Origin: Macrothele yani
Taxonomy: Eukaryota > Arthropoda > Arachnida > Araneae > Macrothelidae
Reading direction: 5' to 3'
Length of the DNA: 64,000 bases
Assembly (NCBI GenBank): GCA_039090855.1
Contig: CM077005.1
Location: forward strand, 77,000,607 to 77,064,606
Below are positions 47,222 to 57,274 of the stretch, in pieces. Position numbers and translations under genes: made by a program. Numbering within the stretch: position 1 is the stretch's first letter; each line of letters starts with the position of its first letter. Below the pieces are notes generated by a model, which was not told the DNA's origin, ran no database searches, and worked only from the letters and a program-made list of their open reading frames with translations.

Positions 47222-48640
47222 TTTTTTAAAGAAGGAGTACGTTTTATTCTGCCATATACTTTCGGGTGAATCTTTTCTTTTTTTCTCTCCGTCCCCCCTC
47301 TCCCAGCACAAGGCTGCACAGGACAGACCGACACCGTAAGGAGTAAACGCTGGCGACAGCCATCGGCGAGCTGGCTTTGTAGTATGCTTTATTGGGGGCA
47401 ATAGAAGTGTCCACCGTCTATAGCATCCACAATGCGTGTTGGCCCGACCGTAGACTTGTTGGAACCAGGGCCTAACAGTTTAATTGGGGTAAGGATTTAT
47501 GGCCGGTGGTTGTATCACGCGGCAAACGTAACTTCAGGGGTTCTCAGAATTTCACTGGAGCGGGTAGGAATCTTGACCCCCTAGCGAATGGAAGATCAAA
47601 ATGTTAATTCTCTGACCAGTAAGATCTACACTGGGGAATTTAATTCAGGGAGGCTTGCGTTTGCCAGCTAGTGATTGGATGATGGGATATTTTGAGGTAG
47701 TGGGGGTCTTCTTGGGGGTCGTCGAAAATTTTAACAAGGGAAGAGAAGAACTTCGTCACTTTCATCTTTTCACTTGTTCTTCTAAGTCGAGGCGCTTGAC
47801 TATCACTTTTTTTATTACTAGTGACTTGTCACTGGGATTTTTTTTTTGGTGGTCCAAAACGTGGACGCCGCCATGATGTATCAGAACCCGGCAAAGGATG
47901 ACGAGGGCCCGCACCAAGTTTGACGGACCGGGGCAGACATCGCAGACCAGTACCCTATGTGGAGGAACAACGATAACAGTGTTTGGCTGACGAGAATTCT
48001 CCCGGCTCAGGAGTGGTCAGCAGCGCGATATCTAGGCCAGATTCGGAGGTTAAGGTAGGAAATCCATCCTATTCTTTTTTTGGTATCCCCTCATAAAATC
48101 TTTATCGGAGCAGTCCACACATAGAGTTTATATTTTAATAAGCAAATACTCAATTTAGTACAGGTTCCTGTCAGAGAGTCTTAAATCATTTTTGCTAGTA
48201 TCATGAGCGTATATTTATTATTATGCCAAATCATAACCAATAAATTGTTTTTGTTGTTAATTTTGTCTCAGTTCCATGATGAGTGTATCGTTAACTACAA
48301 TATGTGTGCTCAACCCTAGATTATTTGGAGAATATATATATCTTTTGGAACCGGAACTTAAAAAATCACTTCACTTATGCTTTTTATTTTAAATCTAGAC
48401 GTTCACAAAAATATTGCGGCACACAGCGGACCCTTTGACTCCCAAAGGAAAATCTGTTGTGTGAAACACAACGCCCCGTCAGTTGATTCTGAAGCTGCGT
48501 CAGCCCTAAATCAGGGAATCGCAGAATCACAATCCACTCGACACCCCCTTGGCTCCCAATATTACGCCGGGTGAACCCAATTAGGAACCCGAGCGATAAT
48601 AGCGTGTTCTACTTTAGTGTTGGTGTTGTTCTCTTAACCA
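47222..48640. other. No gene recognised
   Basis: Mixed composition. Part of it (47440-48060, less AT-rich) could be internal sequence of an LTR element following the LTR start at 46930, but I find no protein motif to support that. Confidence 0.4.
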
Positions 48641-48642
48641 AG

Positions 48643-48683
48643 TATTATTATTATTATTATTATTATTATCATTATTATTATTA
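48643..48683. repeat. (TTA)n microsatellite
   Basis: Trinucleotide run just outside the mariner. Confidence 0.9.
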
Positions 48684-48862
48684 ACTCACGTTCGTTTGGT
48701 TATACGAGGATAAATAAGAAATTATCCTCACTTGCGCCATAATTTTTTAAGTTGGCCACACTTCCTTCTGCGCGCGCATTCTAAAATGTGGTATTCTTGT
48801 GGTTATGTTACTGAAGTTTGATTTTATTGCTACATTTTTATTTGTTCTGTTATAGAGTAGAC

Positions 48863-50322
48863 ATGGCTACTCCGCTGGCAGTGTGCACCAAGGAAGAACA
48901 TAGAGCAGTGATCCGCTCCGCTGGCAGTGTGCACCAAGGAAAAACATAGAGAAGATATCCGCTCCACTGGCAGTGTGCACCAAGGAAGAACAGAGAGCAG
49001 TCATCTGCTCCGCTGGCAGTGTGCACCAAGGAAGAACAGAGAGCAGTGATCCGCTCCGTTGGCAGTGTGCACCAAGGAAGAACAGAGAGCAGTCATCTGC
49101 TCCGCTGGCAGTGTGCACCAAGGAAGAACATAGAGCAGTGATCCGCTCCACTGGCAGTGTGCACCAAGGAAAAACATAGAGAAGATATCCGCTCCACTGG
49201 CAGTGTGCACCAAGGAAGAACAGAGAGCAGTCATCTGCTCCGCTGGCAGTGTGCACCAAGGAAGAACAGAGAGCAGTGATCCGCTCCGCTGGCAGGGTGC
49301 ACCAAGGAAGAACAGAGAGCAGTGATCCGATTCCTCTGGTCTGAAGGTGTGTCTGTTGGGGGATGAAATTCATCGCTGGCTTGCAGCACAATACGGGGAC
49401 AGCGCTCTACCACGCAGAAGTGTGTATGAGTGGATCGATAAGTTTGAAAATGGCAGACAAGCTGAAGCATGAAGAGGGTGCAGGATGGCCATCAACCTCC
49501 ACCACTGACGGGAAGATTCAACAAGTTCGAGAGATTATTCTGGCAAACCGAAGCGTGACCACCGATGAGGTTGCCTATTCTCTGCAAATCAGATATGGTT
49601 TGGCATACGAAATCATCCACTAGAAACTTGGTTTCCGTAAAGTCTCTGCAAGATGGGTGCCAAGACAGCTTACATGAGAGCATAAGCGCAAACGTGTGGA
49701 GATCTCTCAACGCTTACTCCACCGCTACAACGATGATGGCAAAGCTTTTTTGGAGAGAATCGTCACAAAAGATGAGACCTGGATCCATCACTTTGAGCCG
49801 GAATCCAAACGGCAGAGTATGGAGTGGAAACACCCGAGATCGCCAGCGAAGGAGAAATTCAAGACAGAACCTTCCGCAGGAAACGTGATGCTAACCGCTT
49901 TTTGGGACTCTAAAGGGCCTATACTGGAACATTAACTGAACAAGGAACATACAGTCACCAGTGTACGCTACAGTGAAATGTTCGCAAAGGAACTGAAACC
50001 AGCTATTCGCGCCAAACGCCGAGGCCTATTGTCAAAGCAAGTGTTTTTGCACGACAATGCACGCCCACATTCGGCCTCCCACACGGTTGAAACCCTTGGA
50101 AAATTGGGTTTCGAGGTGCTAGAACACAATCCATGCAGTCTAGATCTCGCCCCTTCCGAGTCTCACCTCTTTGGACCCCTCAAAGATGCTTTGCAAGGTC
50201 GTCGAAGTGCAGGAAGTGGTGCATAGATGGCTGTGTGACCAGCCACAAACCTTCTTCTCCAATGGAATACGCAAGCTCCTGGACCTCTGGAACAAGTGCA
50301 TCGAAAAATAAGGAGACTATGT
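48863..50322 (+). pseudogene. mariner transposase, interrupted by a minisatellite
   Basis: Starts MATPLAVCTKEEHRAVIR at 48863, the usual mariner N-terminus. The codons for this start are then repeated in tandem to 49329, after which LWSEGVSVG-like sequence resumes. Recognisable parts: YEWIDKFENG, STSTTDGKIQQVREIILANR, TKDETWIHHFEPESKRQSME (first catalytic Asp), VFLHDNARPHSA (second Asp) and LDLAPSESHLFGPLK, where the third Asp of the family's APSD motif is Glu. Stops at 49621, 49674, 49933 and 50312 and frameshifts near 49370 and 50215 make it inactive. Confidence 0.9.
48870..49329 (+). repeat. 46-bp minisatellite, 10 copies, inside transposase gene
   Basis: Ten consecutive 46-bp units starting CTCCGCTGGCAGTGTGCACC, with steps of exactly 46 between successive GTGTGCACC words (48881, 48927, 48973 and so on to 49295). 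Two unit variants recur (AAGAACAGAG and AAAAACATAG), some in a repeated order, pointing to block duplication. Confidence 0.95.
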
Positions 50323-50686
50323 AGAAAAATGATGTACTTTTTCAACCCCTGCTGTTGTTGTGATACAGTATGTTGTAGAAACAAGAGTGCGGATAATTTT
50401 TTATTTACCCTCGTACATTGTTGAAGTGTCAAAGGATAAGTGGCAGAATAAAGACTAACAGTAAGTTCTGAAGTTTCTTGAATGTCTCCTGCTTCACTGT
50501 AGGTGAAGTGTGTGAGACTGATCTATGTAGTGTTAAAACAGCTATACTTAAACGAACATAACAAGGGGCCTATCAAAACAATGGAAACACTTACTGTCCT
50601 CAGAGATCTTTTTATTAATAAGTTGTAGGTCCACCTCGGGCTTTCAGAACACAAGCAATTCAACTTGGAATACACTTATAAGTCAT

Positions 50687-51175
50687 TATAACGTAACCCT
50701 TTTCCGTGTGCGAGATTGGTGTTACGCTATGTCTGAAACCATGACTAAGGAAATGTTGAACTAAATGAGAATACGATGCAATAGTTGCACGGCATAGCTC
50801 AAATTACGGCCAGGCAAAATATATACAGAAGACAAACTTACGATAACCTTTTATTAGTCCATCACAGTAGATGAAATCCACAATATAGCACTGCTTCACA
50901 TATATTACCTTCATTATGTATCGTATATTCCAGCTTCCCAAAGATTGAACATCTCCATAAACACACATACCCTAAGCAACTACTGTATCTTCCTTTTTAT
51001 CTATCATTCTTATCACATTCATACTTCACTCTCTCTGACCTCAAAAAAGCTGCCAACCTCATGTATGTGAGAGAGAAGATATCACGTTAAGTTTAGAAAG
51101 TGCAAAAGAGAACAAACTCAAATTTGAATTGGAAAAGGAACTAAAAATGAAAGTTATTTTAGAATATACGTCACA
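50687..51175 (-). mobile_element. Solo LTR inside transposon F
   Basis: 489 bp flanked by the exact 4-bp repeat TCAT (50683-50686 and 51176-51179). On the minus strand it starts TGTGACGTATATTC and ends ACGTTATA, like the LTR at 11439. CTAATAAAAGG near 50848 may hold its polyadenylation signal. Confidence 0.8.
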
Positions 51176-51860
51176 TCATGCCCATACGAGCCATTCATCC
51201 GGTAAAATACGTCGCAAATGTGCCAGTAATATTGGAGGCGGAAAGTGTGATCTGACTATTCGCTCCAGATATTCCCAGAAATGTTCGATAACATTGTGGT
51301 CTGGAGATTGAGGTGGCCAGGGTAACTGCTGTACTTCTTCCTTATGCTCTGAAAAGCACAATACACGTTTCGCACAATGCACGGTTGCATTATCAGCTGG
51401 AGACCAGGGGCGTTTATTAGGGAACAATGCCTGCAACATTGGGTGCAGTTCGTCATCAACAATGGATTCCTGCGTTGCAAGGTGACACGAACCTGCAGAA
51501 TAGTCCTATGGAATGTCATGATATGTCACCTCACAGGATTAAGGATCCACCCCATACTTCACAGTCGAAACCAAACAGTCTGTGTGGTAGGCTTCAACAG
51601 GTTTTCGCCTGACGTACACTCAACCAGTGCAGTGGTGGAAAACAATGTGAAGCACGATTCATCAGACCAGATGACACGTTGTCGGTCCTCATTTTTTATG
51701 TGCTTTGCCTCACATTACGAATTTTGTTGCATTGATGTTGCTAATCAGAGGTTTGTGGATTGCAGCACGATCATAAATACCGACACAATGGAGTTCCCGA
51801 CGAACCGTTACGAAGGAAACGGGATCATTCCGACTCGTGTTCATCTGTGCTGCTATTTGG

Positions 51861-52236
51861 GTGCAGTGGTCTTCAGCTTCCGTTGTACAATCCGTGTCAA
51901 CATTTTGGATGTCGTGGTCTTGTGCTTCCGTTGTACAATCCATGTCAACATTTTGGGTGCCATGGTCTTGTGCTTCCGTTGAGCAATCCGTGTCAACATT
52001 TTGGGTGCTGTGGTCTTGTGTTTTCGTTGTACAATCCGTGTCAACATTTTGGGTGCCGTGGTCTTGTGTTTCCGTTGTACAATCCGTGTCAACATTTTAT
52101 GTGCCGTGCTCTTGTGCTTCCGTTGCACAATCCGTGTCAACATTTTGGGTGGCGTGGTCTTGTGCTTCCGTTGTACAATCCGTGTCAACAATTTTGGTGC
52201 CGTGGTCTTGAGCTTCCGTTGTACAATCCGTGTCAA
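51861..52236 (-). repeat. 48-bp minisatellite, about 8 copies, in frame in transposase gene
   Basis: Units start at 51861, 51909, 51957, 52005, 52053, 52101, 52149 and 52197, exactly 48 bp apart, the last incomplete. On the minus strand each encodes a 16-residue repeat LTRIVQRKHKTTAPKM. The frame stays open through all copies (52440-51853). Confidence 0.95.
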
Positions 52237-52660
52237 CGCTCGCCTATTCATATTTGATATCTTCACATGGCATCCACAAATTCCATGCTTGGAGGCAGCG
52301 CTCCATCTTTTTGATAGGCAGTATAGGTTTTTGATCACTCTATCCTCTTTAATAATTTTCGATACAATTCCTCCTATTACACTTACTGTCTCTGCCGTTC
52401 TACTTAGCAAAGCTCCGACAAGATGAGCTCCAATGATCATGACTTCTTGAGGTCACTGCGATCTGATATTGTTGACGATTACCTACAACAGGTGTTTCAC
52501 CTCCGACTGTGGCACTACTACGTGATAGCCAACATCATAATGCACCGCTTTACAAAGCCTCACATCGCGGGTGACGTCGTCCCTGGGATTTCCGTACGGC
52601 GCACTTCGCATTTCGTTTATTCCAGGAGCCGTCGGTGTTTCCATTATGTTGAAAAACCCC

Positions 52661-52772
52661 TGGATATCTCAAATTAACAAATTGTGTAGAGTTGTCTCCC
52701 TGTTTCTTAAGGTAAAAATTTCTTCCTCAGAATTTATATTGCTAATTGCGTAATCATTTCCAATAAGTCCAC
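52661..52772. other. Spacer
   Basis: No feature seen between transposon F and the next element. Confidence 0.5.
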
Positions 52773-53753
52773 GTGGTTTCGCCCACTAGCGGGCGGTAGT
52801 AGTGAGCGATGGGTTTGCCTCCTCGGGGTGCACCGTGGTAACAATGGAACACACAACAGCAACTATGCCTCTGTGAATCTTGGAGAGGTGCAAGCTAGTT
52901 CTGTGTGACATTGGCGAAAAGACCCCAACTCACTGGGTTTTGTCCCAGAATCCTTAGGTTGAATGACCACCTGGAACCCTCAGCTTTGGGCTAATCCCCC
53001 ACACTGATGTACTTACCTGATTAAAAAGACAAAAAGAAATATTAAGAATGACTCAAGTGTGGGATATGGTGGACCTACCACACTTGAGAAGGATGGTCCA
53101 CCACGGAATCGACCTGGACTTTCTAAACGGCGTATGAGAAAGAGATCTCGGCTGAGTGAATGTAAGATTGGTGTATGGAATACTAGAGGTATAAATGGCA
53201 AGATGAGTGAGGTGATTGAGGAGATGAAGAAGTATAGACTGGATGTGCTGTGTGTAAGTGAAACCAAAATGAAGGAAATTGGGGTATAAGAAGTGAATGG
53301 CACGGTGAGTGTGTGGTCTGGAGTATTGGATAATATGAGAGGACAGGCTGGTGTAGGTGTGATTTTAAGTGAAAAGATGAAGAACAACTTGATTCATTAT
53401 AGTTGCATAAGTGAGAGAATTCTCTGGATTCGTTTGAAAGTGAAACTTCAGAGAATTGTAATTGTTGTAGTGTATGCTCCTTGTGACTCGGAACCTTCTG
53501 ATAAGAAAGACGATTTCTGGAATGAACTAAAAGCTGTTTTGAGCCAGTTTGGTGCCAAAGAAAAAGTTATAATAGCAGGAGATTTCAATGCTAGAGTAGG
53601 TGTGCAGAATGCAATTTCTGACAATGTTCTGGGTAAGTTTAATGATCCTTGTGGGAATGATAATGGTGAAAGATTAATTGAACTCTGCATTGAGAATGGT
53701 TTGTGTGTATCTAATACATTTTTCAACCACAAATATCATCATCATCATCATTG

Positions 53754-54187
53754 TCAACCATTATCAATCCACTGCTGGACGAAGGTCTCCCCAAGTTTCC
53801 TCCACAACGGTCTGTCTTGTGCCAGTCTCCTCCATGTCACTCCCGCATATTTACGAATTTCATCCACCCATCTCCCATGTGGTCTTTTTCTGGGTCTTTT
53901 CCTGTCCCTTGGAATCCAATCTAAAATTTCGGCTGTCCATCTATGGTCTGTCCTTCTGGCAGTATGTCCAGCCCATTGCCATTTCAGGGATTTAACTCTG
54001 ATCATGATGTCTTCCACTCTCGTCATTTTTCGGATCCACGAGTTCCTCTTCTTATCTCTCCTGGTTATACCAAGCATGCACCTCTCCATGATTCTTTGAG
54101 TTGTCTGCAGCCTTTGTATGTCTCTTTTAGTTAAGGTCCACGTCTCTGCACCATACGTAAGCACTGGAAGGATGCATTGATCAATCC
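53754..54187 (-). pseudogene. LINE b C-terminal domain (uninverted 3' part)
   Basis: Starts within QCILPVLTYGAETWTLTKRD and runs through WKWAGHTARR-like sequence (QWAGHTARRTDHRWT), RKRPHGRWVDEIRKYAG, to a stop at 53754 followed by the trinucleotide tail. It continues the protein that breaks off at PLCLK on the other strand, missing only about four residues. Confidence 0.88.
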
Positions 54188-54210
54188 CGAGGACCGGACT
54201 AGGCTGCCAT

Positions 54211-56597
54211 TTGATGCTGACCTTGGCTACCTACAACGGACGCTCCCTATCTTCTGATTCAAGGCTTCTTGAATTGGAAGAGGAACTACAAAGGATCAAG
54301 TGGGACATCGTCGGGCTAAGTGAGGTAAGAAGAAAAGGAGAAGATCTCATTGAACTGAAAAGTGGACATCTCTTCTATTATCGTGGGACAGATACTGGCA
54401 GAACTAGTGGTGTTGGATTTATAATAAACAAGAAACTGAAGGATAAAGTGGTAGAAGTTGAAAGTTCCTCTGACAGAGCTGCACGACTCGTTATCCAACT
54501 CTCGAGAAGATACCAGGCTCAGATTATTCAAACTTATGCACCCACCACAAGTCATCCTGAAGAAGAAATTGAAGAATTTTATGAGGAAATTCGTCATCTA
54601 AATAATAAAGGTAAGCAGCACTTGAAGATAATTATGGGAGATTTCAATGCAAAAATAGGGCACCGGCAACAGAATGAAACTTCAGTAGGTAAATTCGGTC
54701 ACGGCAACAGAAACCAGCGTGGAAATACTCTCGTTGAGTTTGCAGAGGCAGAAGGATTTTTCATCTTGAATTCCTTTTTCAAGAAAAAAGCCACACAGGA
54801 AATGGACATGGAGACATCCAATTGGGACGACAAGTGAAATTGATTTTATTATGTGTAACAAAAAATTCGTCATCGAAGACTGCAGTGTGCTAAACAAGTT
54901 CAACACAGGTAGTGACCATAGATTGGTGAGATGTAAGATACACCTCAACACTAAACTGGAACGTGGCAAGCTCATAAGACAAACAAAATGTATTGACATA
55001 ACCAACCTTAAAAAACACCATAATACTTTCAAGTTGGAACTGAAGAACAGATTCTCTGCTTTAGAAGGCCTAACATCGGAAGAAGTGGATATTTCGGAAG
55101 TTAACAGAAAAGTAACCAAAGCTCTTATGGAAACAGCAACAAAATTAGCTGGGTCTAAGAACAAGTTGCATGTAAATAAATTATCAGGAAAAACGAAAAT
55201 GTTGATGCAAAAAAGAAGAGAGATGAGGACAACTAAAGAAGATGTGACTTCCAAAGTGGAATATATAGAGCTATGCAAGACAGTACGAAAAAGTATCACT
55301 GAAGACGTAAGGAAATTCAACTGTGAGCTAGTGAGGAAAGCAATTGAAAACAACCAAAGCCTAAAGATAGCAAAGGGACATCTCAGTAAGGGAAGAAAAC
55401 AGATTATGGCTCTGAGAAAAGAAGATGGTTCTATAACAAGAAATAGAGGCGAAATTTTGACAAGAGTGAAGGATTTCTACTCCAAATTATATGAAAGGGA
55501 TGATACATGTACTCCAGACATCATGAAAGGTACCAGAGTTCTTCCAGTCCTCCCAGCAGAAGTTGCTCATGCAATCAAGAACATGAAGCGGGGAAAAGCT
55601 CCAGGAGAAGATGGAATTACTGTAGACATCATACAAGAAGCAAGTGGAGAAATTGAAACAGTACTCGCCCAAATTTTCACTCGATGCCTTAATGAAGGGA
55701 AGATTCCTGAGGATTGGAACAATGCTACAATGATCCTGCTACATAAAAAAGGTGACATTGAGGATCTCAGGAACTACAGACCTATCAGCCTCCTATCAGT
55801 GGTTTATAAAATCTTCACTAAAGTTCTTTCACACCGCTTGAAGGTAACACTGGACATGGCTCAACCGAGAGAACAAGCTGGATTCAGGAGTGGCTACAGC
55901 ACAATAGATCATATCCATGTACTGAGAGAACTAATTGAAAGAGCGAGGGAATATGAACTTCCATTGTGCATGGCTTTTATCGATTATGAAAAAGCCTTTG
56001 ATTCGGTGAAACCATCAGCAGTTACCACGGCTCTGAAATCCTGCGGTATTGAAGATGCATACATTAATATTATTAATAACATCTATGAAAATGCAAGTGC
56101 AAAGATTCGGCTGTTTGAAAATACAACACACATAAAAATTGGAAAGGGAGTGAGACAAGGTGACACCATATCTCCGAAGCTTTTTTAATGCCACATTGCA
56201 AAATGTCTTTCAATCACTGAACTGGGAAAACAAAGGGATAAAGATTAATGGAGATTATCTAACCCACCTTCGTTTTGCTGATGACGTAGTCATTTTTGCA
56301 ACTACCCCATCAGAGCTGCAGAGTATGATCCAGGAACTTGCTGACAAGAGTAAAGAAGTGGGATTAAAAATGAACTTTCAGAAGACAAAAGTGATGTTCA
56401 ATGCTTTTACAAGAAATGAAGATTTATCGATTGATGGAGAAAAACTGGAGATAACAGATACGTATGTTTATCTTGGACAGCAGATATCAAGTGAGGGTCA
56501 CATTGATGAAGAAATTAATCGGCGTACAAAACTTGCCTGGAGAGCTTTTGGAAGAAACAGCATAATTTTCAAGAGCAATATGCCATTATGTCTTAAA
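54211..56597 (+). pseudogene. LINE b endonuclease and reverse transcriptase (inverted 5' part)
   Basis: Endonuclease: LTLATYNGRSLSSDSRLLEL, IVGLSEVRRKGE, SGVGFIINK, IQTYAPTTS, IIMGDFNAKIG, then a one-base frameshift near 54800 and EIDFIMCNKKF, GSDHRLVRCKI. Reverse transcriptase: MKRGKAPGEDGITVDIIQEA, LRNYRPISLLSVVYKIFTK, motif A AFIDYEKAFDSV, GVRQGDTISPKLF, then one extra T in a T run near 56182 shifts the frame, and motif C LRFADDVVIF follows. It stops at KSNMPLCLK. Only two small lesions besides the inversion, so this copy is young. Clade assignment (RTE-like) is moderately sure. Confidence 0.88.
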
Positions 56598-57274
56598 AAC
56601 CACAAGTATATACACACATATACTTGGAAAAATCGTACTCTTAGTCAAAAGAGTGTGATAGATTTTGTTGTTTACGATCAGCGTTTGAAACACTTAGTTG
56701 TTGACACCCGTGTGATGAGAGGTGCGGATGTTGGTTCTGATCATTACTTGGTAGTGTCACGAGTGAAACTTAATGTCGGTTGGAGGAAAAGGAATAGGAA
56801 GAGACCCAGGATAGAAAGAATAAAGGTTGATAGACCTTGGAGATCATCAGTGATACTCTGACTTACTCAGAGAACGACTGAAGGATCTGAAATATTGTGA
56901 GAGGGATGTAGAAAAGAAGTGGGAATGTTTTAAGAACTGTGTTGTCACTGCTGCTAAAGAGGTCTGGGGCACCACAATAGTGGGTAACAATAGAGGTGAT
57001 GCTTGGTGGAATAGTGAGATTGATGAGGCAGTAAAGAAAAAGAAGGAAGCCTATTTGGGATGTTGCAAGGTAGAGTCTCTGTATATGAATATCGCTGTAA
57101 GAAGCGTGAAGCTGCTAAGCTGGTTCGCCACAGTAAGACAAAAGATAGGAAGGAGAAAGTGGAAAGGCATGAACTGGCTTTTTGGAAAGATAGAAAGTCC
57201 ATCTGGAAGTACATGAGACTCGGGAAAAATAGGGGAAACAAAGTTGTAAGTTATGTGAAGAATGAGATCGGGGA

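Larger units (their letters stand above)
48705..50413 (+). mobile_element. mariner DNA transposon
   Basis: Terminal inverted repeats CGAGGATAAATAAGAAATTA at the left and CGAGGGTAAATAAAAAATTA inward from the right, continuing TCC and CACT, with TA on both sides (48703-48704 and 50414-50415). The body is lengthened by a minisatellite of nine extra 46-bp units. Confidence 0.93.
50619..52440 (-). pseudogene. Tc1-like transposase F, inactivated
   Basis: Starts MIIGAHLVGALLSRTAETVS at 52440 with a helix-turn-helix, then ALTRIVQRKLKTTAPK, whose codons are tandemly repeated about eight times in frame, then SFVTVRRELHCVGIYDRAAI (second helix-turn-helix). The catalytic part includes SCFTLF-like sequence near 51640, ADNATVHCAK near 51380, and WPPQSPDHNVIEHFWEYLER with the catalytic Glu. 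The last codons (IACVLKARGGPTTY) lie at about 50672-50631, beyond the solo LTR. It has several frameshifts and a stop. Confidence 0.85.
50565..52660 (-). mobile_element. Tc1-like DNA transposon F with two internal additions
   Basis: Inverted terminal sequence GGGGCCTATCAAAACAATGG at the left and GGGGTTTTTCAACATAATGG inward from the right, both continuing AAACAC. It holds a transposase on the minus strand, a solo LTR (50687-51175) and a 48-bp minisatellite (51861-52236). Confidence 0.8.
53737..56605 (-). mobile_element. RTE-like LINE b with 5' inversion (twin priming)
   Basis: The 3' part (53737-54187) lies on the minus strand with its ATC tail at the left; the 5' part (about 54188-56597) lies on the plus strand. 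The flanks AACCACAAATAT and AACCACAAGTAT form a target duplication with one mismatch, and LINE a reads through if the insert is removed. Confidence 0.88.
53059..57272 (+). pseudogene. LINE a endonuclease and linker, split by LINE b
   Basis: An APE-type endonuclease that nicks target DNA. First part: KIGVWNTRGINGKMSEVIEE, VLCVSETKM, an in-frame TAA at 53287, GQAGVGVILSEKMK, VVYAPCDSE, IIAGDFNARVG, ending NTFFNH at 53735. After LINE b it resumes at about 56598 with HKYIHTYTWKNRTLSQKSVI, DFVVYDQRLKH and VGSDHYLVVSRVKLN (catalytic SDH). The linker (56862-57272) is broken by frameshifts. Upstream, KRRMRKRSRL is a basic patch. Confidence 0.85.

Noticed and set aside
47440..47500. Primer binding site of a full LTR retrotransposon after the LTR at 46930
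   Set aside because: A TGGAACCAGGGCC-like word follows at a plausible distance, but the LTR end is not recognisable there and no gag/pol sequence follows.
48870..49329. CRISPR-like array
   Set aside because: Units are contiguous 46-bp repeats without unique spacers and derive from transposase codons.
51837..52211. Plus-strand repeat proteins over the 48-bp minisatellite
   Set aside because: They are shadows of the minus-strand transposase repeat, open only because the unit is a multiple of three.
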